This document shows positions 6,382-13,865 of a DNA stretch of 38,153 bases, in pieces. The notes beneath the pieces are model-generated. The model was not told the origin of the DNA. It saw only the letters and a program-made list of their open reading frames with translations, and searched no databases. The translations under genes and the position numbers were made by a program. Within the stretch, counting starts at the first letter, position 1, and every line of letters begins with the position of its first letter. The stretch comes from an uncultured Arachnia sp. (GTDB lineage Bacteria > Actinomycetota > Actinomycetes > Propionibacteriales > Propionibacteriaceae): contig CANMNB010000024.1 in NCBI GenBank assembly GCA_947499145.1, positions 1 through 38,153 of the forward strand. The letters run 5' to 3'.

Positions 6382-8975
6382 ACGTCCGCACGTGGCTGGG
6401 CCGCCAGTTCCGGGCGGATCCGTTGCCGCCGCTCCTCCTCGCGCTGGCGGCCGCGCTCGTCGCCGCACTGCTCGTGCTGGGCCCGCGGCTGATCGGCGAC
6501 GTCGGCACCCGTGCGCTGACGGGCTCCCTCGACTCGCTCAGCGCTCTGCAGGGCGATGTCGCCACCCGCTGGCGAGGCGTTCCGACGGGACAACTCGGGG
6601 GCGACCCGCCGGGCGATACCTATCTGGCCGGCGCGGAAGCGCTTCGCGCGGCGCAGCCGGCCCCGTTGCGCGACCTCCTCACCGCGCCCCAGTTCAGCGC
6701 CGAGCTGGGCTCGCCCCGGTCGACGACCCCGCCGGTCGAGAGCGGGTACTACAAGCTCACCTTCGCGCTGCTCGTCGACCCGGCCCTCGACCAACACGCC
6801 ACCCTCGTCGCCGGCTCCTGGCCCGCGGCCCCGGCGGTGGACGGGGAGGGGCCCGCCGAGGTGGTGCTCCTCCACGACGCCGCCGACCGCCTCGGGTGGG
6901 AGCCCGGCCACGAGCCGCTGCCGGGTCTGCGGTTGAGCGGCACCTACCGCCCGTCGGATCCCGACGCCTCACGCTGGCAGCACGTGCCGAGGATCGCCCG
7001 GTTCGCCGAGCTCAACGACCCGAACCTCGGCATGGAGCTGTCCGCGGCGCTGGTCCTCCACCCCGCCGCCCTCGACGTCGGCGTCGGCGGAGACCGGCCC
7101 CAGATCCTTCACCAGCTGTGGTTCGGGCTCGACGTCGCGAGCCTGCGGGACGGGGTGGACATCAACGCGCTCTCGCAGCACCTCACCGGCCTGCTCACCC
7201 GCACACATGACCTGTCAGCCCCCGGCGAGTCGGGTCCGCATGCCACCGCACGATTCTCCTCCGAGCTCGGTGGGACGCTCGACGCCGTCCGCGCCCAGCA
7301 GCGCACCTTTGTGGCCCTGTTCGTGGTACTCGCCTCCGGGCCGCTGGCCATCTCCCTGCTCTTGTTCGGTCTCGCCATCACTCTTCTGGTGGCCCGACGT
7401 GTCACCAGCACACGGCTGCTCACGGCCCGAGGTGCCTCGCGGTCACAACTCACCCGGGCGGCCGCCATCGAGGCTGCTGCCCTGGTCCTGCCGGGCGCCG
7501 CTCTCGGCCACCTTGCGGCCACACTCCTACTGCCCCGGGGCGGACTCGGATGGCAGTGGGGCGTCACGGCGTTGGCGGCTCTCCTCCTGGGGTCTGCGTT
7601 GCCGCTGGCGCAGAACCGTGTCGACTCCGGAGTGGGACGGTCCCGCTCGGGGGGATCCCGACTTCGCCTCGCCGTCGAGACGCTACTCGCGGGAATCGCG
7701 GCCGCCGCCACGTGGCAGCTCGTCAGTCGTTCCGGCGTTGTGGGCGGTGACGTCGACCTGCTGGGTGCCGCGGCTCCCGTCCTCCTCACCGTCGCGGCCG
7801 GGGCCGCGCTGTGGCGGCTCTACCCGTACCCGCTGCGGGCGCTGGCCCGCTGGCTGCGCGGTCGGCGGGAGCTCCCTGCGCTGCTGGGCGTGCTCCGTGC
7901 GATCCGGACCCCCGTCGGCGGGGCCGTGCCACTCGTCGCTGTCGTGTTGGGAACCTCGGTGGCGGTCCTCGGCTCGCTCGTCAGTTCCAGCCTCGAGGCC
8001 ACCACCTCGGATGCCGCCTGGCGCAGCAATGGAGCCGAGGTCCGGGTCACGGGTCCCTGGATGACCGACGAACTGGTGGCCCGCATCCGGGCGGTCGACG
8101 GCGTCACGCACGTGGCCCGGATCCACCGCCTCTCCGACGGTCTCGCCCTCGACGCGGCCACAGGTCGGGAGCACGTGTCGCTCTGGGTGGCGGAACCCGA
8201 GCTGCTCGACGTCTATGCCACCACCCCCTACGCGAGTGCGCTGCCGTCCACCCTGTTCGGCGCCGAGTCCGGGCTGGTCGTCGGCGGAGCAGCGACCACT
8301 GAGCCGGGGCAGGCGACGCTGCAGGGCGTCGGGGACGTCACCGTCCTCGGGTACGCGGATGCGCTTCCCGGAGCCCCCACCCAGGAGTCCTGGGCCGTGA
8401 TGTCCACCGATGCCGCCCGAGCCGCAGGCGTTGACCCGGGCTTCGCCACGCTCGCGCTCATCGGTGTGGAGCCGGGGGGCGACGCGGTCGCCGTCGCCTC
8501 GACCCTGCGGGACCAACTCGCAGCCGGAGTCGTCACGACGGCAGCCGACCAGCTGGAGGGGTGGCACGTCCCAGCCTCCCGTGCGTTCGTGGACCTGGTT
8601 TCCGGACTGGGCCGGCTGACGCTGGGCCTGATGGTGCTGGCCGCACTCGGCGCCCAGGTGGCCGACAGCCGGGCCCGGCGGCAGACTCTCGCGCTCCTGC
8701 GCACGCTCGGTGCCAGTCCTTCCCAGCGCCGCCGCGTCGTCGCCTGGGAGACCGGCCCCGTCCTGGCGATCGCGATGGTCGCGGGTTCCGCGCTCGGCTG
8801 GGGGCTGGCCGCCCTGCTCCTTGCCACCGCCGACTTCGGCTTCATCACGGGCACCTCGTCCGCCAGCCTCGCGGGGGACTGGCGTGCCCTGGCCGGGATC
8901 GCCGGCCTGCTCGTCGCAGCCTTCGTCCTCATCGTCGGGGGCGGGGCGTCGGCCCGAACCAAGGAGGACCCATGA
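6378..8975 (+). CDS. FtsX-domain ABC transporter permease (second)
   Basis: An 865-residue paralogue of the preceding permease. The GTG at 6378 overlaps the upstream stop (GTGA), so translational coupling sets the start and gives VNVRTWLGRQFRADPLPP before the first membrane helix. A large extracytoplasmic region (about 45-300) precedes the first FtsX block from about residue 309, with the cytoplasmic motif LTARGASRSQL. A second external region leads to the last FtsX block near 735-865, with LLRTLGASPSQRRRV. The paired RGA/LGA loops are the usual contact points with an ABC ATPase. The stop overlaps the ATPase start by four bases. It is shorter than its partner because the extracellular region is smaller, consistent with an asymmetric heterodimer. 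Confidence 0.88.
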   Translation: MNVRTWLGRQFRADPLPPLLLALAAALVAALLVLGPRLIGDVGTRALTGSLDSLSALQGDVATRWRGVPTGQLGGDPPGDTYLAGAEALRAAQPAPLRDLLTAPQFSAELGSPRSTTPPVESGYYKLTFALLVDPALDQHATLVAGSWPAAPAVDGEGPAEVVLLHDAADRLGWEPGHEPLPGLRLSGTYRPSDPDASRWQHVPRIARFAELNDPNLGMELSAALVLHPAALDVGVGGDRPQILHQLWFGLDVASLRDGVDINALSQHLTGLLTRTHDLSAPGESGPHATARFSSELGGTLDAVRAQQRTFVALFVVLASGPLAISLLLFGLAITLLVARRVTSTRLLTARGASRSQLTRAAAIEAAALVLPGAALGHLAATLLLPRGGLGWQWGVTALAALLLGSALPLAQNRVDSGVGRSRSGGSRLRLAVETLLAGIAAAATWQLVSRSGVVGGDVDLLGAAAPVLLTVAAGAALWRLYPYPLRALARWLRGRRELPALLGVLRAIRTPVGGAVPLVAVVLGTSVAVLGSLVSSSLEATTSDAAWRSNGAEVRVTGPWMTDELVARIRAVDGVTHVARIHRLSDGLALDAATGREHVSLWVAEPELLDVYATTPYASALPSTLFGAESGLVVGGAATTEPGQATLQGVGDVTVLGYADALPGAPTQESWAVMSTDAARAAGVDPGFATLALIGVEPGGDAVAVASTLRDQLAAGVVTTAADQLEGWHVPASRAFVDLVSGLGRLTLGLMVLAALGAQVADSRARRQTLALLRTLGASPSQRRRVVAWETGPVLAIAMVAGSALGWGLAALLLATADFGFITGTSSASLAGDWRALAGIAGLLVAAFVLIVGGGASARTKEDP

Positions 8976-9904
8976 CCGAGAGCAGTGGACCCCGGCGCGG
9001 GGCCCCCACCGTCGTCCGGGACCACGCCGGCCCCGACATCTGGTGCGAGGACCTCGTGCGGATCTACTCGACCGAGGGGGTTGAGGTCCAGGCGCTGCAG
9101 GGCCTGAACCTGGTCGTCGACCCGGGCGAGGTGGTGGCGCTCGTCGGTGCCTCCGGGTCCGGCAAGTCGACGCTGCTCAACATCCTGTCCGGGCTCGACC
9201 GTCCTACCGGCGGCCGGGCGCGTGTCGCGGGGCACGACCTGACGACGATGCGGCACCGCCAGCGTGTGGAGTTCCGCCGCTACAGCGTCGGCTTCGTGTG
9301 GCAGCAGACGTCCCACAACCTGCTGCCGTTCCTCACGGCCGTCCAGAACGTCGCACTGCCGATGATGTTGACGGGCGGTCGGGAGCGCGATGCCCGCGCT
9401 CGCGACCTGTTGGAGATGCTCGGCGTCATGGACCTCGCTGACCGGCTCCCGCGGGAGCTCTCCGGAGGCCAGCAGCAGAGGGTCGCGATCGCGACGGCTC
9501 TCGCGAACACCCCCGCGGTGCTGCTGGCCGACGAGCCGACCGGTGAGCTCGACGACGAGAACTCCGCGGCCGTGCTCGACGCCATGCGCAACGTGTCCCG
9601 CGAGACGGGGACGACGGTGCTGGTGGTCACCCACGACCCCGCGGTCAGCGATCACGTGGAACGGACTGTCCAGATCCGCGACGGCCGCACCTCCACGGAG
9701 GTGGTGCGACGGTTCGGTGCCGACGGCTCGAGCGAGAGCGTCGAGGAGTACACCGTCATCGACCGCGCCGGACGGATCCAACTGCCGAGTACCCACGTCG
9801 AGGCGCTCGGGCTCCGGGACCGGGTGCGCCTCACCCACGACGACGACCACGTCAGCGTGTGGCCCGGCGACCAGGACGCCCGTCGAGGCGAGGAGGAAAA
9901 GTGA
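8972..9904 (+). CDS. ABC transporter ATPase with C-terminal AbrB-like tail
   Basis: A 310-residue cytoplasmic ATPase of the MacB/LolD type. Walker A GASGSGKST is at 59-67, the Q-loop at about 111, LSGGQ at 163-167, Walker B LLADEP at 184-189 and the switch His at 221. It starts with ATG overlapping the permease stop (ATGA) behind AAGGAGGA. The ATPase core ends near residue 240. The extra 70 residues contain EYTVIDRAGRIQLP followed by ALGLRDRVRL and DHVSVWP. This looks like a swapped-hairpin AbrB/SpoVT-type beta domain, known as an appendage in some actinobacterial exporters of this class. Whether it binds DNA, dimerises or regulates ATPase activity is not known. It stops with a four-base overlap into the second ATPase. 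Confidence 0.92.
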   Translation: MTESSGPRRGAPTVVRDHAGPDIWCEDLVRIYSTEGVEVQALQGLNLVVDPGEVVALVGASGSGKSTLLNILSGLDRPTGGRARVAGHDLTTMRHRQRVEFRRYSVGFVWQQTSHNLLPFLTAVQNVALPMMLTGGRERDARARDLLEMLGVMDLADRLPRELSGGQQQRVAIATALANTPAVLLADEPTGELDDENSAAVLDAMRNVSRETGTTVLVVTHDPAVSDHVERTVQIRDGRTSTEVVRRFGADGSSESVEEYTVIDRAGRIQLPSTHVEALGLRDRVRLTHDDDHVSVWPGDQDARRGEEEK

Positions 9905-10581
9905 GTCACGACGTGGTGCTGCGGGGTGAGGGGCTCGGCCGTGAGTTCGGACGGGAGGCGACCCTCGTGCACGCGCTGGCAGGCGTCGACATCGCTGTCC
10001 CGGCTGGCCGGCTCACGGTGGTCACCGGAAGGTCAGGTGCGGGCAAGACAACGTTGCTCAACGTCCTGGGCGGCCTTGACCGCCCGGACCGGGGACGGGT
10101 CCTGCTCGGGGACGAGGACCTCGCCGCTGCATCGGAGGCCCGGTTGCTGGAGCTCCGGCGCACGCGCATCGGCTTCATCTTCCAGGACTTCGGCCTGATC
10201 CCCGTGCTGTCGGTCGCGGAGAACATCGAGGTGCCGCTCCGGCTGGTCGACGCCGACCCGGCCCAGCGTCGGGAGCGCGTCGACTACCTGCTGGAGCGCA
10301 CGGGCCTCGCCCACCACGCCAAGCACCGGCCCTCCGAGCTCTCCGGCGGCCAGCAGCAGCGGGTCGGGATCGCCCGCGCGCTGGCCGGGACGCCGGACGT
10401 CATCCTGGCCGACGAGCCCACGGCACAGCTCGACGCCGACACGGCCACCTCCGTGATGCAGCTGATCCTCGACCTGACCGCCGAGCGGAACCTCGCGACC
10501 GTCGTCACCACTCACGACCCTCTGGTCGTGGAGCGGGCGGACCAGGTGCTGCACCTGGCGGACGGCCGCATCGTCGGCTGA
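9901..10581 (+). CDS. ABC transporter ATPase (second of the operon)
   Basis: A 226-residue ATPase of normal LolD/MacB length. It has Walker A GRSGAGKTT at 43-51, Q-loop FIFQDFGLI near 95, LSGGQ at 147-151, Walker B ILADEP ending at 173 and H-loop TTHDP. GTG overlaps the preceding stop (GTGA), and GAGGAGG upstream is the ribosome site. All catalytic residues are intact, so both ATPases should be active. Having two distinct ATPases for two distinct permeases suggests either a fully heteromeric exporter or two related transporters made in equal amounts. This gene closes the operon, since a new promoter follows at 10584. Confidence 0.92.
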   Translation: MSHDVVLRGEGLGREFGREATLVHALAGVDIAVPAGRLTVVTGRSGAGKTTLLNVLGGLDRPDRGRVLLGDEDLAAASEARLLELRRTRIGFIFQDFGLIPVLSVAENIEVPLRLVDADPAQRRERVDYLLERTGLAHHAKHRPSELSGGQQQRVGIARALAGTPDVILADEPTAQLDADTATSVMQLILDLTAERNLATVVTTHDPLVVERADQVLHLADGRIVG

Positions 10582-10583
10582 GT

Positions 10584-10589
10584 TATCCT
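10584..10589 (+). promoter_or_regulatory. -10 box (TATCCT) of the ABC-F leader transcript
   Basis: TATCCT matches TANNNT and lies three bases beyond the upstream stop. It predicts a start near 10596 and an untranslated leader of about 125 bases that contains the short ORF and hairpins. No clear -35 element. Confidence 0.45.
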
Positions 10590-10626
10590 TGGGTTCGACC
10601 TGTCGTCCATCCGTCGAGGTGACATC

Positions 10627-10659
10627 GTGATCGACATCTCCGCCCCGGTACACCGCTGA
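10627..10659 (+). CDS. Ten-residue leader peptide upstream of ABC-F gene
   Basis: GTG ATC GAC ... CGC TGA encodes the peptide MIDISAPVHR. It has its own ribosome site, GAGGTGA at 10615-10621, five bases before the GTG, as good as that of many real genes here. Its stop codon lies inside a potential hairpin (10655-10692) that competes with the hairpin masking the ABC-F ribosome site. Short leader ORFs upstream of antibiotic-resistance ABC-F and erm genes are established sensors of drug-stalled ribosomes. That this is one of them is inference from position, ribosome site and structure. Confidence 0.6.
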   Translation: MIDISAPVHR

Positions 10660-10713
10660 CCGTCGACGCCCTGCACGCGGGCTCCGGTCGGCTCACCCAG
10701 CCACCGATCGGAG
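10655..10713 (+). promoter_or_regulatory. Candidate translational attenuator of the ABC-F gene
   Basis: Two mutually exclusive hairpins can form. Hairpin A pairs GCTGACCG (10655-10662) with CGGTCGGC (10685-10692), with an inner GCCC/GGGC stem. Hairpin B pairs CTCCGGTCGG (10682-10691) with CCGATCGGAG (10704-10713), ten pairs with one G·U. Hairpin B buries GGAG (10710-10713), the only Shine-Dalgarno sequence of the ATG at 10720. A ribosome completing the leader ORF would break A and let B form (off). One stalled early in the ORF would leave A intact and the ribosome site free (on). The switching logic is inference. Confidence 0.5.
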
Positions 10714-10719
10714 ATTCCC

Positions 10720-12324
10720 ATGCCCGCACCCTCTGTCATCCTCGCCGACGCGTCCTTCCATTGGCCTGACGGCGCCACCGTCCTCGACCACGTCTCCGCC
10801 GCCTTCGGGCCGTGCCGGACCGGTCTCGTCGGTGACAACGGCGCCGGAAAGTCCACCCTCCTCCGCCTTGTCGCCCGAGAACTGGAACTGACCGGCGGAA
10901 GCCTGGCGACGGTCGGAGACGTCGCCCACCTACGGCAGGACCTGGTGCTGGGGACCCACGCCACCGTCGCTGACCTGCTAGGAATCACGCCCATCCGTCG
11001 CGCAATTCGGGCGATCGAAGGCGGATCGACCGACCCCGCCCACTACGACGCCGTCGGCGACGGCTGGGACATCGACTCCCTCGCCGTCGCAGAACTCGGC
11101 GCCCTCGGGTTGCCGCTGGGGCTGGAGCGGCCGGTCGGCACCCTGTCGGGTGGCGAGACAATGCTCGTCGCGCTGAGTGGGCTCCGACTCGGTGGGGCGG
11201 GCGTCGTGCTGCTGGACGAACCCACGAACAACCTCGACCGTGGCTCGCGCGAGCGCCTTCAGGACGTCGTCCGCAATTGGCGGGGCTCCCTGCTCGTGGT
11301 GAGTCACGATGTGGAGTTGCTTGACCTCATGGATGGCACCGCGGAGCTTCGTCGCGGCAGCCTGACCGTCTTCGGCGGGGGGTTCACGGAGTTCCGGGAG
11401 GCCCTGGAGCGGGAAGAGGATGCTGCCCGACAGGCCCTGCGCACGGCCACGCAATCGTTACGGACCGAGGAGAGGCAGCGCCGCGAGGCGGAGCAGAAGC
11501 TCGCCAGCAGACTCCGCAATGGCCGCAAGGACTATGCCAACCGACGCCTCCCCAAGGTCGTCGCGAACACCAGACGGTTAGAGGCGCAGGAGTCCGCAGG
11601 CAGGCTCCGTGGACACCTCGATGACCGGCTCGACCGGGCCCGAGAGCGGGTCGACGAAGTGGTGGCGAAGGTACGAGACGAGGATCGCGTACGGGTGCGC
11701 CTGCCTGATCCTGACGTGCCGGCGGGCCGACGGCTCCTCGAGCTGCACGGTGAGAGCGGCACCCACACGGTGATGGGGCCGGAGCGGGTGGCGATCACGG
11801 GCCCGAACGGGATTGGGAAGACGCGGCTCCTCGAGACGCTGTTCGACCCGGATCTCCGCGCCCGTGCGGCGGTCGGCGCGACGCCCCTCACGACTCGCAT
11901 CGGGTATCTGCCGCAACGTCTCGACGGACTCGACGGCGCAGCCTCGGCGGTGGACAATGTCGCGGATGCCGCCCCCACACGCCTGCCGGGAGAACTCCGG
12001 GCAGAGCTGGCACGATTCCTGCTCCGCGGCGCCACCGCCGAGCGGGCAGTTGACACCCTCTCGGGTGGGGAGCGGTTCCGGGTGGCCCTGGCGCGTCTGC
12101 TGCTGGCCGACCCGCCCCACGACCTCCTTGTCCTGGACGAGCCGACGAACAACCTCGACCTGTCCACGCGTCAGGCCCTGGTCGACGCACTCACGGCCTA
12201 CCGAGGCGCGCTGCTCGTGGTCAGCCACGACCGGCGCTTCCTGGCCGACGTAGGCGTTGACTACGAGGTGGTTCTCACAGGACCGGGGTCCTTCGATGTG
12301 GAGACCAAGGGTACGGTAGCGTAA
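10720..12324 (+). CDS. ABC-F family ATP-binding protein (possible ribosome protection)
   Basis: A 534-residue soluble protein with two ABC domains and no membrane segments, as in ABC-F translation factors. The first domain has Walker A GDNGAGKST (38-46), a TLSGGE signature and VVLLDEPTNNLD. The second has GPNGIGKT (361-368), TLSGGE and LLVLDEPTNNLD. The charged, helical interdomain linker (about 225-335, Arg/Glu-rich) is the arm that reaches the peptidyl-transferase centre in this family. The DEPTNNLD Walker B is the ABC-F hallmark. Some members are housekeeping (EttA-like) and others protect ribosomes from macrolides, lincosamides, streptogramins or pleuromutilins. The leader ORF and masked ribosome site favour an inducible protection role. 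The ATG sits six bases after GGAG. Confidence 0.85.
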   Translation: MPAPSVILADASFHWPDGATVLDHVSAAFGPCRTGLVGDNGAGKSTLLRLVARELELTGGSLATVGDVAHLRQDLVLGTHATVADLLGITPIRRAIRAIEGGSTDPAHYDAVGDGWDIDSLAVAELGALGLPLGLERPVGTLSGGETMLVALSGLRLGGAGVVLLDEPTNNLDRGSRERLQDVVRNWRGSLLVVSHDVELLDLMDGTAELRRGSLTVFGGGFTEFREALEREEDAARQALRTATQSLRTEERQRREAEQKLASRLRNGRKDYANRRLPKVVANTRRLEAQESAGRLRGHLDDRLDRARERVDEVVAKVRDEDRVRVRLPDPDVPAGRRLLELHGESGTHTVMGPERVAITGPNGIGKTRLLETLFDPDLRARAAVGATPLTTRIGYLPQRLDGLDGAASAVDNVADAAPTRLPGELRAELARFLLRGATAERAVDTLSGGERFRVALARLLLADPPHDLLVLDEPTNNLDLSTRQALVDALTAYRGALLVVSHDRRFLADVGVDYEVVLTGPGSFDVETKGTVA

Positions 12325-12338
12325 CCTACGGAAGCGTA
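12312..12338. promoter_or_regulatory. Double palindromic operator around the -10 box
   Basis: Two copies of TACG-N4-CGTA, TACGGTAGCGTA (12312-12323) and TACGGAAGCGTA (12327-12338), are spaced 15 bp apart. A TANNNT -10 box, TAACCT (12322-12327), falls between their centres. The same layout, with the same spacing and -10 placement, occurs at 19922-19948 upstream of the 2-oxoacid dehydrogenase operon. A short hairpin, AACCCG/CGGGTT, follows at 12338-12355. The geometry suggests cooperative binding by two repressor dimers, TetR-like by analogy. No regulator gene lies in the window. Confidence 0.6.
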
Positions 12339-12379
12339 ACCCGTGTAGTCGGGTTTCCACTGTCCGAGGGGACCTTCTC

Positions 12380-13864
12380 ATGACTGCCGCAGTCGTCCAG
12401 CCCGCCGATGTCGCCACCGCGCCACCGAGGCGTGCCCATCCCCCGATCATCCAGGGCGGCATGGGGGTCGCTGTCTCCGGTTGGCGCCTCGCTCGCGAGG
12501 TCTCGCGCGCCGGGCAGCTCGGCGTCGTTTCCGGCACCGCCATGGACGCCGTGCTCAGCAGGGTGCTCCAAGACGGCGACCCCGGCGGTCACTACCGCCG
12601 CGCCATGGCCGCCTTCCCGCACCCGGAGATGGCGCAGCGCGTCCTCACACGGTTCTTCGTCGAGGGAGGCAAGCCTGCGGGCGCTCCGTACCGCCCGGTC
12701 CCCAAGCTGAGCCTCAAGCCGTCGCAGGCCACGCAGGAACTCTCGGTGGTGGGCAACTTCGCCGAGGTCTGGCTCGCCAAGGAGGGCCACGACGGCGTCG
12801 TCGGGATCAACTGTCTGGAGAAGGTCCAGATGGCCACCCCCACCGCCCTGTTCGGGGCGATGCTGGCGGGCGTCGACTACGTCCTCATGGGGGCGGGGAT
12901 CCCCCGCGAGATCCCCGCGCTTCTCCGCGCTCTCGCCGCGGGCCTGCCGGGCCGGGTGAGCGTCGACGTCGACGGCGGCACCCAGCCGCACCACGTCGAG
13001 GTCGATCCCGTGGCCCTCCTGGGGGACCACCTTCCGTCGCTGACCAAACCGGACTTCCTCGCGATCATCTCCGTCGACCCGCTCGCGCTGTACCTCAACC
13101 GCGACCCCGAGATCCGACCCGACGGCTTCGTCGTCGAGCGGCCCCCGGCCGGGGGCCACTCCGCGCCGCCGCGCGGCCGCATGCAGCTCGACGAAGGCGG
13201 CGAACCGGTCTACGGCGCCCGAGACGAGGCTCGGCTGGAGACCATGGCGTCGCTGGGCCTGCCCTTCTGGCTGGCCGGCGCCTACTCGACCCCGGACAAG
13301 GTCGCCGAGGCGCAGGCGGCGGGCGCCGTGGGTGTCCAGGTGGGAACCCTCTTCGCGCTCTCGAGCGAGTCCGGACTGACCGACGATGCCCGCGGCCAGC
13401 TGCTCGACGGGCTGCGCTCTGGGGACCTCACGGTCCGCAACGACCCGCGCGCCAGCCCCACGGGCTTCCCGTTCAAGGTGGCGGACCTTCCGGACACGAT
13501 GAGCGAGCCCGACGTGTACGCGGCCCGGCCCCGCCTCTGCGACCTCTCCTACCTGCGCCAGCCGTACGAGCGCGAGGACGGTGTCATCGGGTACCGGTGC
13601 GCCTCGGAGCCGGTGGACATGTACGTGAAGAAGGGCGGCGACCTCGCCGGCACCGTGGGCCGCAAGTGCCTCTGCAACGGACTGATGGCCAACATCGGGC
13701 TGGGACAGCACCGACGCGACGGCTACGTCGAGGATTCGCTCGTCACACTCGGCCAGGACCTGGACGGGGCGCGGGAACTCATCCGCAAGCACCCGGACGG
13801 GTGGAGCGCCACCGATGCCCTTGAGTACCTCTTGGCCGGGATTCCCGCAGCCGCCGGGTCCTGA
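12380..13864 (+). CDS. Nitronate monooxygenase / 2-nitropropane dioxygenase family protein
   Basis: A 494-residue flavoenzyme of the TIM-barrel NPD family, which also contains FabK enoyl-ACP reductases and PfaD. Supporting motifs are IIQGGMGVAVSGWRLAREVSRAG at the N-terminus (FMN site), VDYVLMGAGIPREIP, SVDVDGG, and AGAYSTPDKVAEAQAAGAVGVQVGT, the phosphate-binding end of the barrel. The C-terminal third is longer than in short nitronate monooxygenases and has a Cys-rich stretch (RKCLCNGLMANIGL). ATG follows GAGGGGACC. It is controlled by the same two-site operator as the branched-chain dehydrogenase operon. This hints at a role in acyl or fatty-acid metabolism rather than nitronate detoxification, which is inference. 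It converges on topoisomerase IB with one base between the stops. Confidence 0.8.
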   Translation: MTAAVVQPADVATAPPRRAHPPIIQGGMGVAVSGWRLAREVSRAGQLGVVSGTAMDAVLSRVLQDGDPGGHYRRAMAAFPHPEMAQRVLTRFFVEGGKPAGAPYRPVPKLSLKPSQATQELSVVGNFAEVWLAKEGHDGVVGINCLEKVQMATPTALFGAMLAGVDYVLMGAGIPREIPALLRALAAGLPGRVSVDVDGGTQPHHVEVDPVALLGDHLPSLTKPDFLAIISVDPLALYLNRDPEIRPDGFVVERPPAGGHSAPPRGRMQLDEGGEPVYGARDEARLETMASLGLPFWLAGAYSTPDKVAEAQAAGAVGVQVGTLFALSSESGLTDDARGQLLDGLRSGDLTVRNDPRASPTGFPFKVADLPDTMSEPDVYAARPRLCDLSYLRQPYEREDGVIGYRCASEPVDMYVKKGGDLAGTVGRKCLCNGLMANIGLGQHRRDGYVEDSLVTLGQDLDGARELIRKHPDGWSATDALEYLLAGIPAAAGS

Positions 13865-13865
13865 G

